Source: DATAQC01 sp051005135 (GTDB lineage: Bacteria; Actinomycetota; Acidimicrobiia; Acidimicrobiales; AC-14). From it: a stretch of 64,000 nt of DNA. The position numbers and the translations under genes are program-made. Position 1 is the stretch's first letter, and the number at the start of each line of letters is the position of its first letter. The stretch covers positions 10,739 through 74,738 of the forward strand of contig JBPCJQ010000031.1 in the NCBI GenBank assembly GCA_051005135.1, written 5' to 3'. Shown piece after piece: positions 1 through 8,517 of this stretch. Under the pieces are notes generated by a model. It saw only the letters and a program-made list of their open reading frames with translations. It was not told the origin of the DNA and made no database searches.

Positions 1-69
1 TCGGGGCGGGGAGACAAGGACGTCGCCCAGGTGATGGACCTGGTCGGCGACCTGGCCGACCGCCGGTGA
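1..69 (+). CDS. trpB: Tryptophan synthase beta subunit, C-terminal end (partial)
   Basis: Only the last 22 codons are in the window; the gene starts upstream. The tail reads SGRGDKD followed by a short amphipathic helix and two arginines, which is the usual C-terminus of TrpB, the PLP enzyme that condenses indole with serine. The TGA stop overlaps the GTG start of the next gene as GTGA, so the two are translationally coupled, as expected for trpB-trpA. Identification rests on the SGRGDKD motif plus the trpA neighbour. Confidence 0.85.
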   Translation, partial: SGRGDKDVAQVMDLVGDLADRR

Positions 70-863
70 CGATCACCCCTCTGGAGACGCACCTGCGGGC
101 CCGGCGCGACGCCGGGCACAAGCTGCTCGTGCCTTATGTCACCGGCGGGCTGGGCCCCGACTGGCTCGACGTGGTGCGGGCGGTGGCGGCCGCGGGGGCC
201 GACGCGGTGGAGGTGGGTATCCCGTTCTCCGATCCGGTGATGGACGGCCCCGTGATCCAGGAGGCGTCGGCGCGGGCCCTAGCCGGCGGCGCCACCCCGG
301 GGGGGCTGGTGGCGGCCCTCGCCAAGGCCGACGTGGACGTGCCCCTCGTAGTCATGACCTACTACAACGTGGTGTTCCGGTCGGGGCACCGCCGCTTCGC
401 CCGCTCGCTGGCCGAATCGGGCGTCGCCGGGGCTATCCTGCCCGACCTTCCGCTGGAGGAGCTGGGCCATTGGTCGCGCGCTGCCGATGATGCCGGAGTG
501 GACACCATCCTGCTGGCCGCCCCCACCACGCCCGACGACCGCCTCCTGGCCCTGTGCGAGCGGTCCCGGGGGTGGGTCTACGGCGTGGGTCTGATGGGCG
601 TCACCGGCGAGCGCTCGGCCGTGGCCGACTCGACCGCACAGATGGGCCGGCGCTTGAAGGCGGTCACCGACCGCCCCGTGCTCATAGGCGTCGGCGTGTC
701 CACGCCCGACCAGGCGGTGGCGGCCGCAGCATCGGCCGACGGGGTCATCGTGGGGTCGGCCCTCGTCCGCCGCCTGCTCGAGGGAGCAGGGCCCGAGGGA
801 GCGGCCGCCTTCGTGGCCGAGCTGCGGGCCGCCCTCGACACCCGTCCCGACACCGCGATGTAA
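66..863 (+). CDS. trpA: Tryptophan synthase alpha subunit
   Basis: The 265-residue product has the normal TrpA length. It cleaves indole-3-glycerol phosphate and channels indole to TrpB. Signature segments are visible: VEVGIPFSDPVMDGPVIQ near residue 50, which carries the catalytic Glu and the active-site Asp, then PDLPLEE near residue 125 and the phosphate-binding GVGVSTPDQA near 210. The GTG start overlaps the trpB stop. It ends the trp segment; about 66 bp later a separate fatty-acid operon begins on the same strand, so readthrough from trp into fab is possible. Confidence 0.96.
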   Translation: MTITPLETHLRARRDAGHKLLVPYVTGGLGPDWLDVVRAVAAAGADAVEVGIPFSDPVMDGPVIQEASARALAGGATPGGLVAALAKADVDVPLVVMTYYNVVFRSGHRRFARSLAESGVAGAILPDLPLEELGHWSRAADDAGVDTILLAAPTTPDDRLLALCERSRGWVYGVGLMGVTGERSAVADSTAQMGRRLKAVTDRPVLIGVGVSTPDQAVAAAASADGVIVGSALVRRLLEGAGPEGAAAFVAELRAALDTRPDTAM

Positions 864-929
864 CCCTGCGGCCACCCGGGGGGTCGTAGTCGTCACAGCT
901 CCGGTGACGGGGTCCGAGGACGGGGGAGA

Positions 930-1856
930 GTGTTGGGACGAGCCGTTCTGTTCCCCGGTCAGGGGACCCAGGTGCCGGGGATGGGCAAGCCCTGGCGTGC
1001 CCATCCGGCCTGGGCCGTGGTCGAGCGGGCAGAGGCGGCGGTGGGCGAGCCCCTGGGCGAGCTGCTGCTGGAGGCGGACGAGAAGCGCCTGGCCCGCACC
1101 CGCGAAGCCCAGCTGGCGGTGATGCTCACGTCGCTCATGGCTTGGGAGGCCGTTCGGCAATCGGTGGGCGAGCCGGTGGCCATGGCCGGCCACTCCCTGG
1201 GCCAGATCACTGCCCTGGTGGCTTCCGGCGCGCTTGCCCTCGACGAAGGCGTGCGCCTGGCGGCCCGGCGGGCGGAGTGCACTCAGGCCGCCGCCGACGC
1301 CACCGGCGGTCGCATGGCGGCCCTGATGGGCGCCACCGTCGACCAGGCACAGGAGGCATGCCGGCCCTCGCCGGGTTCGCAACAGCAGTGCTGGGTCGCC
1401 AACGACAACGCTCCCGGCCAGGTGGTGGTGGGCGGTACACCAGACGGCCTCGATGCCGCCGCCGCCCGCGCCAGGGAGCTCGGTGTGCGCAGGGTGGTGC
1501 CTCTGAACGTCGGCGGGGCGTTCCACACCCCTCTCATGGACTCGGCCTTCGAGGCTCTCCTTCCCGCCCTGGCCGAGGCTGATTTCAGGGCACCCGCCTG
1601 GCCCGTCGTTTCCAACGTCGACGCCCGTCCCTACAACGACGCCGCCGGCTGGCCCACCCGCCTGGCTGACCATCTGGTGAGCCCCGTCCGCTGGCGCGAG
1701 ACCATGCTGACCCTCGTCTCCCTGGGTGCGACCTCGTTCCTCGAGGTCGGCCCAGGAACGGTGCTCGGCCGCTTGGCCCGCCGCACCGTCCCTGAACATT
1801 CCGTTGGCAGCGTTGCCGTCCCCGGCGACGTGGCCCCTCTCCTGGAGGTCGCATAG
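930..1856 (+). CDS. fabD: Malonyl-CoA:ACP transacylase
   Basis: The 308-residue FabD moves malonyl from CoA to acyl carrier protein, the loading step of type II fatty-acid synthesis. It opens with the family's FPGQGTQ segment. GHSLGQ near residue 90 carries the nucleophilic Ser, and GGAFHTPLM near residue 190 carries the catalytic His. The GTG start follows a GGGGGAG ribosome site. It is the first gene of a run of tightly packed fab genes on this strand, and its TAG stop shares one base with the GTG of the next gene. Confidence 0.96.
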   Translation: MLGRAVLFPGQGTQVPGMGKPWRAHPAWAVVERAEAAVGEPLGELLLEADEKRLARTREAQLAVMLTSLMAWEAVRQSVGEPVAMAGHSLGQITALVASGALALDEGVRLAARRAECTQAAADATGGRMAALMGATVDQAQEACRPSPGSQQQCWVANDNAPGQVVVGGTPDGLDAAAARARELGVRRVVPLNVGGAFHTPLMDSAFEALLPALAEADFRAPAWPVVSNVDARPYNDAAGWPTRLADHLVSPVRWRETMLTLVSLGATSFLEVGPGTVLGRLARRTVPEHSVGSVAVPGDVAPLLEVA

Positions 1857-2152
1857 TGGACGTCGACCATGTCAAACCCGATGCGACAGAGATGAACGTG
1901 GCCCACGGCGAGCGCCTGGTCGTTCCCGAGCGCGTCATCCTGGCGCCCATCGCCGGCCACTTCCGCCCGCTGCCGAGCGACGAGGCCGACGGGAGCGGCA
2001 TCGCCGAGGAGCAGGTCATCGGCTTCGTGGAGGCGCAGGGCCGTTCGGCGCCTGTGCGGAGCCCCTTCGGGGGCCGGCTCATGGGGCTGCTGGCCCACGC
2101 CGGTGAACGGGTGCGAGAGGGCCAGCCCGTGGCGTGGCTGCGTCTCGCTTGA
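1856..2152 (+). CDS. Biotinyl/lipoyl-domain-like protein lacking the attachment lysine
   Basis: This 98-residue protein aligns by eye with the C-terminal domain of biotin carboxyl carrier protein: a VILAPIAGHF strand, a FVEAQ hairpin segment, and an end reading GERVREGQPVAWL. The usual EAMKM biotin motif is replaced by EAQGR. The only lysine is near the N-terminus at residue 7, so the domain cannot be biotinylated or lipoylated at the normal place. It sits between fabD and fabH and shares bases with both (TAGTG before; TTGA just after), in an operon that also carries a carboxyltransferase. A structural or acyl-carboxylase-accessory role is an inference; a free biotin carrier would have to be encoded elsewhere. 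Confidence 0.75.
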   Translation: MDVDHVKPDATEMNVAHGERLVVPERVILAPIAGHFRPLPSDEADGSGIAEEQVIGFVEAQGRSAPVRSPFGGRLMGLLAHAGERVREGQPVAWLRLA

Positions 2153-2217
2153 GCGAGGGTTCGGCCCCGCCCCCGCCCGCCCACCGCTTCCGCCCCGCCC
2201 CTGGTGGGGGAGCGGCG

Positions 2218-3216
2218 GTGGCCGGCTGGGGCATCGCCCTGCCCGAGCGGCGGGTCACCAACGACGAGCTGGCCCAGCATGTCGACACCAGCGACGCCTG
2301 GATCGTGGATCGCACCGGCATACGAGAGCGGCGGGTGGCCGGCCCGGGGGAGACGACGGCCTCCATGGCGGCTGAGGCGGGGGCGGCAGCCATCAAGTCG
2401 GCTGACCTCAGCACCGCCGAGATCGGGTGCTGCATCGTGGCCACCTGCACGCCGGAGCAACCCATTCCCGCCACTGCGGCCTTTGTGCAGGACGCGCTGG
2501 GCCTGCGCTGCGGCGCGTTCGACCTGGACGCCGCGTGCGCGGGCTTCGTGTACGCCCTGGTGGTGGGGGCGGGCCTGCTGTCCACGGGCGGGCTCGACGC
2601 GGTGCTGGTGATCGGATCGGAGACCCTTTCCCGGGTCGCCGACCCTGACGACCGGTCCACCTGCGTGCTCTTCGGCGATGGTGCTGGCGCGCTCGTGCTC
2701 GAGCGCGACGACCTGGTGCCCAGGGCCGCCACCGAGGCCCGCGGGCCCGAGGGTGGGGGCCTGCTGGCATGGGACCTGGGCTGTGACGGCTCGGCCGCTG
2801 GGTTGCTGTTCGTGCCCGCGGGGGGAAGCCGCATGCCCACCACCGCGGCAACCGTGGCCGACGGCCAGCATTGGTTGAAGATGGAGGGCCAGGAGGTGTT
2901 CCGCCGGGCGGTGCGCACCATCGTCGACTCGGCGGGGGCCACGCTGGGACAGGCCGGCATCGGGCCTAGCGATGTCGACCTGTTCGTTCCCCACCAGGCC
3001 AATTCCCGCATCATCGACGCCGCGGCCACCCGGCTCGGCATCCCCTCGGAGCGCACGTTCGTGAACATTGACCGCTACGGCAACACATCGGCGGCGTCGA
3101 TCCCCATCGCCCTGGCCGAAGCGGCCGAGGGCGGCCGCCTGCACCGGGGCGACCTGGTGCTGATCTCGGGCTTCGGCGCCGGCATGTCGTGGGCCAGCGC
3201 CCTGCTCCGTTGGTGA
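2218..3216 (+). CDS. fabH: 3-oxoacyl-ACP synthase III (KAS III)
   Basis: FabH condenses a starter acyl-CoA with malonyl-ACP. All three catalytic residues are visible: Cys in DAACAGF, His in VPHQAN and Asn in YGNTSAAS. The open frame extends upstream to 2134, and a TTG at 2149 would overlap the preceding stop as TTGA. That extension is proline-rich and unlike the family. The GTG at 2218 follows a GGGGGAG ribosome site and gives MAGWGIALPERRV, which matches the normal FabH N-terminus, so I prefer it. The product is 332 residues, the usual size. The TGA stop overlaps the fabG GTG. Confidence 0.93.
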   Translation: MAGWGIALPERRVTNDELAQHVDTSDAWIVDRTGIRERRVAGPGETTASMAAEAGAAAIKSADLSTAEIGCCIVATCTPEQPIPATAAFVQDALGLRCGAFDLDAACAGFVYALVVGAGLLSTGGLDAVLVIGSETLSRVADPDDRSTCVLFGDGAGALVLERDDLVPRAATEARGPEGGGLLAWDLGCDGSAAGLLFVPAGGSRMPTTAATVADGQHWLKMEGQEVFRRAVRTIVDSAGATLGQAGIGPSDVDLFVPHQANSRIIDAAATRLGIPSERTFVNIDRYGNTSAASIPIALAEAAEGGRLHRGDLVLISGFGAGMSWASALLRW

Positions 3217-3959
3217 GCGCGGCACGGGTCGCTGTCGTCACCGGCGCGTCGCGCGGTATCGGCAGGGCGTGTGCCCTGGCCCTGGCCGAGTCGGGTCACA
3301 GGGTGGGCCTGTGCTACGCCTCCGACGAGGAAGGTGCGGAGCAGACCCGCACCGCGGTCGAGGCCGGTGGGGGAGGGGCCCTTGCGGTGCGGGCCGACGT
3401 GGCCGACCCCGCCGCGGTCGACGCCCTGTTCGCCGAGGTAGAGGCCACCTTCGGCCGGGTGGAGGTACTGGTGGCCAACGCGGGCATCAACCGCGATGGT
3501 CTCCTCCTGCGGATGGGAGACGAGGCTTGGGGAGCGGTGCTGCGGACCAACCTCGACGGGGCCTTCCACGCCGTGCGCCGAGCGGCACCGGGCATGGTGC
3601 GGGCCCGGTTCGGGCGCATCGTCACCGTGGGCTCGGTGGTGGGCCAGTCGGGAGCCGCCGGCCAGGTGAACTACGCAGCCGCCAAGGCCGGCCTGATCGG
3701 GCTCACCCGAGCGGTGGCCCGCGAGCTAGGGAGCCGTAACGTGACCGCCAATCTGGTGGCGCCGGGCCCTATCACCACCGCCATGACCGACGCCCTCAGC
3801 GACGACCAGCGCTCGGCCATGGCCGACGCCGTGCCCCTGGGCCGGTTCGGCACTGCCGAGGAGGTGGCCGCGGTGGTGGCCTTCCTGTGCTCCGACGCCG
3901 CCGCTTATGTCACCGGCGCGGTGGTGCCCGTCGACGGCGGCCTGGGCATGGGCCACTAA
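3213..3959 (+). CDS. fabG: 3-oxoacyl-ACP reductase
   Basis: This 248-residue short-chain dehydrogenase carries the NADP-binding TGASRGIGRA motif near residue 13, the NAG motif, a catalytic Ser in VGSVVGQSG, the YAAAK Tyr/Lys pair, and the C-terminal FLCSDAAAYVTG segment typical of FabG. It reduces 3-ketoacyl-ACP in the elongation cycle. I chose the GTG at 3213, which forms a GTGA overlap with the fabH stop and starts directly at the Rossmann strand. A GTG at 3189 would add eight residues inside fabH. Confidence 0.94.
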   Translation: MSAARVAVVTGASRGIGRACALALAESGHRVGLCYASDEEGAEQTRTAVEAGGGGALAVRADVADPAAVDALFAEVEATFGRVEVLVANAGINRDGLLLRMGDEAWGAVLRTNLDGAFHAVRRAAPGMVRARFGRIVTVGSVVGQSGAAGQVNYAAAKAGLIGLTRAVARELGSRNVTANLVAPGPITTAMTDALSDDQRSAMADAVPLGRFGTAEEVAAVVAFLCSDAAAYVTGAVVPVDGGLGMGH

Positions 3960-3969
3960 GGGACCATCA

Positions 3970-4017
3970 TTGACCAGTAACGTTGAACCCGGATGAGAGG
4001 TCACAGGCCCTGTGACC
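3970..4017 (+). promoter_or_regulatory. Candidate promoter and perfect 8-3-8 palindrome before acpP
   Basis: The only sizeable gap in the fab operon holds a TTGACC hexamer at 3970-3975. A weak -10-like ATGAGA follows 17 bases later. Next comes a perfect inverted repeat, GGTCACAG-GCC-CTGTGACC, at 3999-4017. A palindrome immediately after a promoter and 34 bases before acpP would suit a repressor operator controlling acpP-fabF-carboxyltransferase-fabI separately from the upstream genes. It could also fold in RNA. The binding factor is unknown. Confidence 0.5.
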
Positions 4018-4051
4018 GAACCGGTTCCGCTCGAGTAAGGACGTGAGACGG

Positions 4052-4333
4052 ATGGACCGCCCCGAAGTGCTCGCCAAGATCGCCGACGCCGCAGTGGAGG
4101 TGCTCGGCGTGGAGCGTGATCTCGTCACCGAGACGGCCAGCTTCAAGGACGACCTCGATGCCGACAGCCTCGACCTGGTCGAGTTCGTGATGGCCATCGA
4201 GGAGGAGTTCAACGTCTCCATACCCGAGGACCGCCTCGAGGGCATCGGCACCGTGGGCGAGGCCGCCAACCTGGTGATGGCCGCAGCCGAAGAGGCCCAG
4301 TCCCAGGCGGCGGGATCAGGGACCACCGGGTGA
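4052..4333 (+). CDS. acpP: Acyl carrier protein
   Basis: This 93-residue acidic protein carries the growing acyl chain. The phosphopantetheine serine lies in DADSLDLVE near residue 36, in the standard position before helix II. The ATG at 4052 gives MDRPEVLAKI. A GTG nine bases earlier is too close to the AAGGA ribosome site. The C-terminus is about ten residues longer than a typical ACP, with a short Gln/Ala/Gly tail. Its stop overlaps the fabF GTG. Confidence 0.94.
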   Translation: MDRPEVLAKIADAAVEVLGVERDLVTETASFKDDLDADSLDLVEFVMAIEEEFNVSIPEDRLEGIGTVGEAANLVMAAAEEAQSQAAGSGTTG

Positions 4334-5586
4334 GCGAGGTGGCCCGGCACCGGGTGGCGGTCACTGGGCTGGGGGTCAAGTCACCGGCGGGGTGCGACCT
4401 CGACAGCTTCTGGTCGACGCTCGTCGCCGGGCGCTCGTGCGCGGCGATGATCCGCCGCATCGACGTGTCCGCCCTGCCCGTGCGGTTCGCCTGCGAGATG
4501 CCCGACTGGGACCCCGAGCCCTACCTCGGCTACAAGGAGGCCCGGCGCACCGATCGGGTGGCCCAGATCGGCTTCGCCGCCGCCGCCGACGCCGCCGCCA
4601 GTGCCGGTGACCTCGTTACCGACCCGGCCCGCTGCGGAGTGGTGTGCGGCACCGGCGTGGGTGGGCTCATCACCCAGGAGGAGCAGGAGCAGGAGCTGTT
4701 CAGCCGAGGGCCGTCGCGCGTCTCGCCTTTCCTCGTGCCCATGATGATGGCCAACGCCACCGCCGCCCTGGTGGCCATGAAGCTGGGCTGGACGGGGCCC
4801 AACTTCTGTATCGCCACCGCCTGCACCGCCGGCACCCACGCCCTGGGCGAGGCCGCCCGCCTGGTCCGAGACGGCAGCGCCGACGTGGTGCTGGCGGGTG
4901 GCACCGAGGCCTGCCTCACGCCGATCGCCCTGGCATCGTTCGCCCGCATGGGTGCATTGTCGGCGCGCAACTCCGAGCCCGAGCTGGCCTCACGCCCCTT
5001 CGACACCGGGCGCGACGGCTTCGTGATCGGCGAGGGGGCGGCCTTCGTAGTGCTGGAGCGCTGGGACCGGGCCGAGAGCAGGGGCGCCTGCATCTGGGGC
5101 GAGGTTGCCGGCTACGGCCGTAACGCCGACGCTTATCACGTGACTGCCCCGTCGCCCGGCGGCGTGGGCGCGGCGGCGTGCATGGAGCTGGCCCTGGCCG
5201 ATGCGGGCATGAAGCCGTCGGAGATCGGCCATGTCAACGCCCACGGCACGTCCACCGAGCTCAACGACGCCGCTGAAGGCGAGGCCGTAGTCAAGGTGTT
5301 CGGTGAGGACGGGCCGCCCGTCACATCGGTGAAGGGGGCCATCGGCCACTTGATCGGCGCCGCCGGGGCGGTGGAGGCGGTGGCCTCGCTGCTGTCGATG
5401 CACCACGGCGTGGTGCCGCCCACCGCCAACCACGACCACACCGATCCGCACCTGGCCATCGACGTGGTCGCCGGGTCGCCCCGGCCCCTCGCCCCCGCAC
5501 CGGTCGTCTCCAACTCCTTCGGTTTCGGCGGCCACAACGCCTCGCTCGTCCTGACGCCGCCGCCTGACGGCGACCGGGCGGCATGA
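4330..5586 (+). CDS. fabF: 3-oxoacyl-ACP synthase II (KAS II)
   Basis: The 418-residue ketosynthase elongates acyl-ACP with malonyl-ACP. It begins RVAVTGLGVKSPAG, has the nucleophilic Cys in TACTAGTHA near residue 160, His in NAHGTST and a second His in GAIGHLIGAAGA, and ends with the SFGFGGHN loop. The GTG start overlaps the acpP stop (GTGA), and the gene ends in an ATGA overlap with the carboxyltransferase, so the three should be made in fixed proportion. Confidence 0.95.
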   Translation: MSEVARHRVAVTGLGVKSPAGCDLDSFWSTLVAGRSCAAMIRRIDVSALPVRFACEMPDWDPEPYLGYKEARRTDRVAQIGFAAAADAAASAGDLVTDPARCGVVCGTGVGGLITQEEQEQELFSRGPSRVSPFLVPMMMANATAALVAMKLGWTGPNFCIATACTAGTHALGEAARLVRDGSADVVLAGGTEACLTPIALASFARMGALSARNSEPELASRPFDTGRDGFVIGEGAAFVVLERWDRAESRGACIWGEVAGYGRNADAYHVTAPSPGGVGAAACMELALADAGMKPSEIGHVNAHGTSTELNDAAEGEAVVKVFGEDGPPVTSVKGAIGHLIGAAGAVEAVASLLSMHHGVVPPTANHDHTDPHLAIDVVAGSPRPLAPAPVVSNSFGFGGHNASLVLTPPPDGDRAA

Positions 5587-6992
5587 GCGAGGCGCCCCTG
5601 CCCGTAGGGGGGGCGCCTTCCGTCCCGGTGGCGGCCGGTCGGGGAGGAGCCGTCAGCGCCTGTCTGGGCGACCTCGACGGCCGCCAGGTGGCGTGGTTCA
5701 CCCTCGGTGGGGGCAAGCACCGGGGCGCCATCGGTGCCACCGAGGGCGAGGTGTTGGCACGCCTGGTGGGCCTGGCGATGGAGCTGGGCATTCCAGTGGT
5801 CGGCGAGCTGTCCACGTCGGGGGCCGACGTCTCCGAGGGGCTGCCCGCCCTGCATGCCTGGGGCCGGGTGGCCGCCCTGGTTAGTCAGGCGTCGGGGGCG
5901 GTACCCGTGGTCCTGTCGGTGGTCGGGCCGTGCGTGTCGGGCCCGGCCCTGCTCCTGGGAATGGCCGACCATGTGGTGATGACAGCCGATTCCTACGCCT
6001 ACCTGTCCGGGCCGCAGGCCGTCACCGAGTTCACCGGTACGGCCACCAGCCGCCGGGCGCTGGGCGGGGCGGCCATGCACTCGACGGGCAGCGGCCTGGC
6101 GTCACTTGTGGTCGAGGACCACCACGAGGCCCGAGGGGCGATTGGCGACCTGCTGTCCTACCTTCCCGGCAACTATCTCGAGGAGCCTCCTGTCAGTCGC
6201 TGCACCGACCCGGTCGACCGGCCATGCCGGGCCGCCGCCGAGGCGGTGCCGTCGCGCGGCACGGCGTCCTACGACATGCGCGCCGTGGTCACCGACGTGG
6301 TGGATCACGAGTCGTTCCTCGAGGTCAGAGCCGCAAGCGCGCCGAATGTGGTCACCGGCTACGGCCGTCTCGGGGGAGTGCCGATCGGTGTCGTCGCCAA
6401 CCAGCCGTCGCAGAAGGCGGGCACCCTCGACATCGAAGCGTCACGCAAGGCGGCCCGCTTCGTGCAGGCCTGCGACGCCTTCGGGCTGGCCCTCGTTACC
6501 TTCGTCGACAGCCCCGGGTTCCAGCCGGGGCGGGAGATCGAGTGGCGGGGGATGATCCGCCACGGCGCCCAACTGGTGCACGCCTATGCCGCGGCCACGG
6601 TGCCCCGCCTGTGCGTGGTCGTCCGCAAGGCCTATGGAGGTGCCTACATCGTGATGGATTCCCGAGGGCTGGGAAACGACCTCTGCGTGTCATGGCCCAC
6701 CGCCGAGATCGCGGTGATGGGGGCACCGGGGGCGGTAGCTGTCCTGCACGGCCGGCGCCTGGCTGCAGTCGACGACGAAGCCGACCGCCTGCGCCGCCAG
6801 GCCGAGCTGGAGGCCGAGTACGTCGAGCGCCACTGCACGCCGGCCGTGGCCGCGGAGCGGGGCTACATCGACGAGGTCATCGACCCCCATGACACCCGAC
6901 GAGTGCTGTCGTCCGGGCTGGCCGCCCTGCGCACCAAGCGCGCCGCTCGCCCACGCGCCGTCACCGCCCGCCACACCAACTCACCCCTCTAG
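5583..6992 (+). CDS. Acyl-CoA carboxylase carboxyltransferase (beta-type) subunit
   Basis: The 469-residue crotonase-fold carboxyltransferase has both halves of the AccD5/PccB-type subunit. The N-half has the GVVGP-like core VLSVVGPCVSGPALLLGMAD. The C-half has GVVANQP, FVDSPGFQPG, RKAYGGAYIVMDS and MGAPGAVAVL. It transfers CO2 from carboxybiotin to acetyl- or propionyl-CoA; acetyl-CoA is likely here because the product, malonyl-CoA, feeds the surrounding fab enzymes. There is no N-terminal zinc ribbon as in E. coli AccD. Although the operon has a carboxyltransferase and a biotinyl-like protein, no biotin carboxylase is present in the window. Confidence 0.9.
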   Translation: MSEAPLPVGGAPSVPVAAGRGGAVSACLGDLDGRQVAWFTLGGGKHRGAIGATEGEVLARLVGLAMELGIPVVGELSTSGADVSEGLPALHAWGRVAALVSQASGAVPVVLSVVGPCVSGPALLLGMADHVVMTADSYAYLSGPQAVTEFTGTATSRRALGGAAMHSTGSGLASLVVEDHHEARGAIGDLLSYLPGNYLEEPPVSRCTDPVDRPCRAAAEAVPSRGTASYDMRAVVTDVVDHESFLEVRAASAPNVVTGYGRLGGVPIGVVANQPSQKAGTLDIEASRKAARFVQACDAFGLALVTFVDSPGFQPGREIEWRGMIRHGAQLVHAYAAATVPRLCVVVRKAYGGAYIVMDSRGLGNDLCVSWPTAEIAVMGAPGAVAVLHGRRLAAVDDEADRLRRQAELEAEYVERHCTPAVAAERGYIDEVIDPHDTRRVLSSGLAALRTKRAARPRAVTARHTNSPL

Positions 6993-7003
6993 AGGAATCG
7001 CTC

Positions 7004-7810
7004 ATGCTGCTGGACGGAAAACGCATCGTCATCACCGGGGTGCTGTCGGAGGCGTCCATCGCCTTCACGGTGGCCCGCCTGGCCCAGGAACAGGGAGCCG
7101 AGATCGTGCTCACCTCGTTCGGGCGGGCCATGAGCCTCACCCAACGGTCGGCCCGGCGCCTCCCTGTGGAGCCCGAGATCATCGAGCTCGACGTCACCGA
7201 CCCCGTTCAGCTGCAGGCCCTCACCGATGTCCTACGAGCCCGGTGGGGGAGGGTCGACGGTGTCCTGCACGCGGTGGCGTTCGCCCCTGAGACATGCCTG
7301 GGTGGCAACTTCCTCGAGGCCGGCTGGGAAGACGTGGCCACCACCTTCCAGGTTTCGACCTACTCGCTCAAGGCCTTGGCGGCGGCCGTCCTGCCCCTCA
7401 TGGAGCTCGGGGGCGGCTCCATCGTGGCCCTAGACTTCGATGCGCGCCAGGCCTGGCCGGCATATGACTGGATGGGCGTGGCCAAGGCGGCCCTGGAGTC
7501 GACGGCCCGCTACCTGGCCCGCGACCTCGGGCGTCACCACATCCGGGTCAACCTGGTCTCGGCCGGCCCGCTACGTACGGTCGCGGCGCGCGGCATCACC
7601 GGGTTCGACCAGATCGAGAGCACCTGGGAGGGACGGGCTCCCCTTGGTTGGGACACCCGCGACGCTGTTCCCGTGGCCCGGGCTTGCGTCGCCCTGCTCT
7701 CCGACTGGTTCCCAGCCACCACGGGTGAGCTCCTCCACGTCGACGGCGGCTTCCATGCCCTGGCCGCCCCCGTCCCCCTTGAACCGCCCGCGGCTGGTCA
7801 GCGCACCTGA
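7004..7810 (+). CDS. fabI: Enoyl-ACP reductase
   Basis: This 268-residue FabI/InhA-type reductase completes the elongation cycle. It starts with the family's ITGVLSEASIAF cofactor motif and has the Tyr-x6-Lys pair as YDWMGVAK near residue 152. The C-terminal HVDGGFHAL segment is typical. The ATG follows an AGAGGAAT ribosome site 12 bp after the carboxyltransferase. The 3' end overlaps the convergent deacetylase gene by 13 bp. It is the likely target for isoniazid- or triclosan-type inhibitors in this organism. Confidence 0.94.
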   Translation: MLLDGKRIVITGVLSEASIAFTVARLAQEQGAEIVLTSFGRAMSLTQRSARRLPVEPEIIELDVTDPVQLQALTDVLRARWGRVDGVLHAVAFAPETCLGGNFLEAGWEDVATTFQVSTYSLKALAAAVLPLMELGGGSIVALDFDARQAWPAYDWMGVAKAALESTARYLARDLGRHHIRVNLVSAGPLRTVAARGITGFDQIESTWEGRAPLGWDTRDAVPVARACVALLSDWFPATTGELLHVDGGFHALAAPVPLEPPAAGQRT

Positions 7811-8517
7811 AGATGGGATCCCAGACGCTGAGCCTGCAAGCCCTGGGCGGCAAAGACGTCGGCCAGGGCGGGCAGGCATCCCAGGGCCGAGCGCCACGCA
7901 CCGGGCGCCGATGTGCAGTCGGAGTCGTGGAGCAGCACGGTTCCACCTGGCCTCAGGCCGCGAGTGACATCAGCCGCCACGCTGTCGGCCGTGGCCCGAG
8001 CCCGCCAGTCCCGGCCCCAGGTGGTCCACAGCACGGGCCGCAGCTCCAACTGGCGGGCGGCGACCACGCTCCCGACCGAGAGAACCCCGTAGGGAGGACG
8101 GAACCAGGTGGGGCGCACGCCGGTGGCTTCCAGCACGGTGGCCGTGGCCCGCTCCAGGTCGGCTCCTACGTCGGCGGGCGATCGCCAGCCATGGGACCGG
8201 TGGGAGTCGCCATGCACGGCGACCTCGTGGCCGGCGGCGGCGACCGAAGCGGCCAGGCCGGGTGATCGGCGCACCATCCGCCCCAGCATGAAGAAGGTGG
8301 CCTTCCAGCCGAGGTCGTCGAGAGCGTCGAGGAAGGCGGGGGTCGATGCGGGGTCAGGGCCGTCGTCGAAGGTGAGGCCCACGCTGGGTCCACAACCGAT
8401 GCCCGCCAGCCCCGGGAACCATCGACGCCGCAGTGGGCCGAGGCTGGTTACGGCGGGAGCGGCGTTGACGGCCAGAGTCGCCGCGGTGGTCGCCGCGACC
8501 GTGGTGGTGACTCTCAA
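7798..8517 (-). CDS. Polysaccharide deacetylase (NodB domain)
   Basis: The 239-residue product has NodB-fold motifs: TFDDGPDP (catalytic and metal Asp), HGDSHRSHG (metal His pair), RPPYG and LLHDSD. It should remove N-acetyl groups from a cell-surface glycan. An N-terminal hydrophobic stretch (about residues 4-30) suggests export or anchoring. I chose the TTG at 8517, which forms a TTGA overlap with the upstream glycosyltransferase stop; the longer frame up to 8835 lies inside that gene. Coupling to a glycosyltransferase fits glycan or glycolipid modification. Confidence 0.87.
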   Translation of the reverse strand: MRVTTTVAATTAATLAVNAAPAVTSLGPLRRRWFPGLAGIGCGPSVGLTFDDGPDPASTPAFLDALDDLGWKATFFMLGRMVRRSPGLAASVAAAGHEVAVHGDSHRSHGWRSPADVGADLERATATVLEATGVRPTWFRPPYGVLSVGSVVAARQLELRPVLWTTWGRDWRARATADSVAADVTRGLRPGGTVLLHDSDCTSAPGAWRSALGCLPALADVFAAQGLQAQRLGSHLQVR

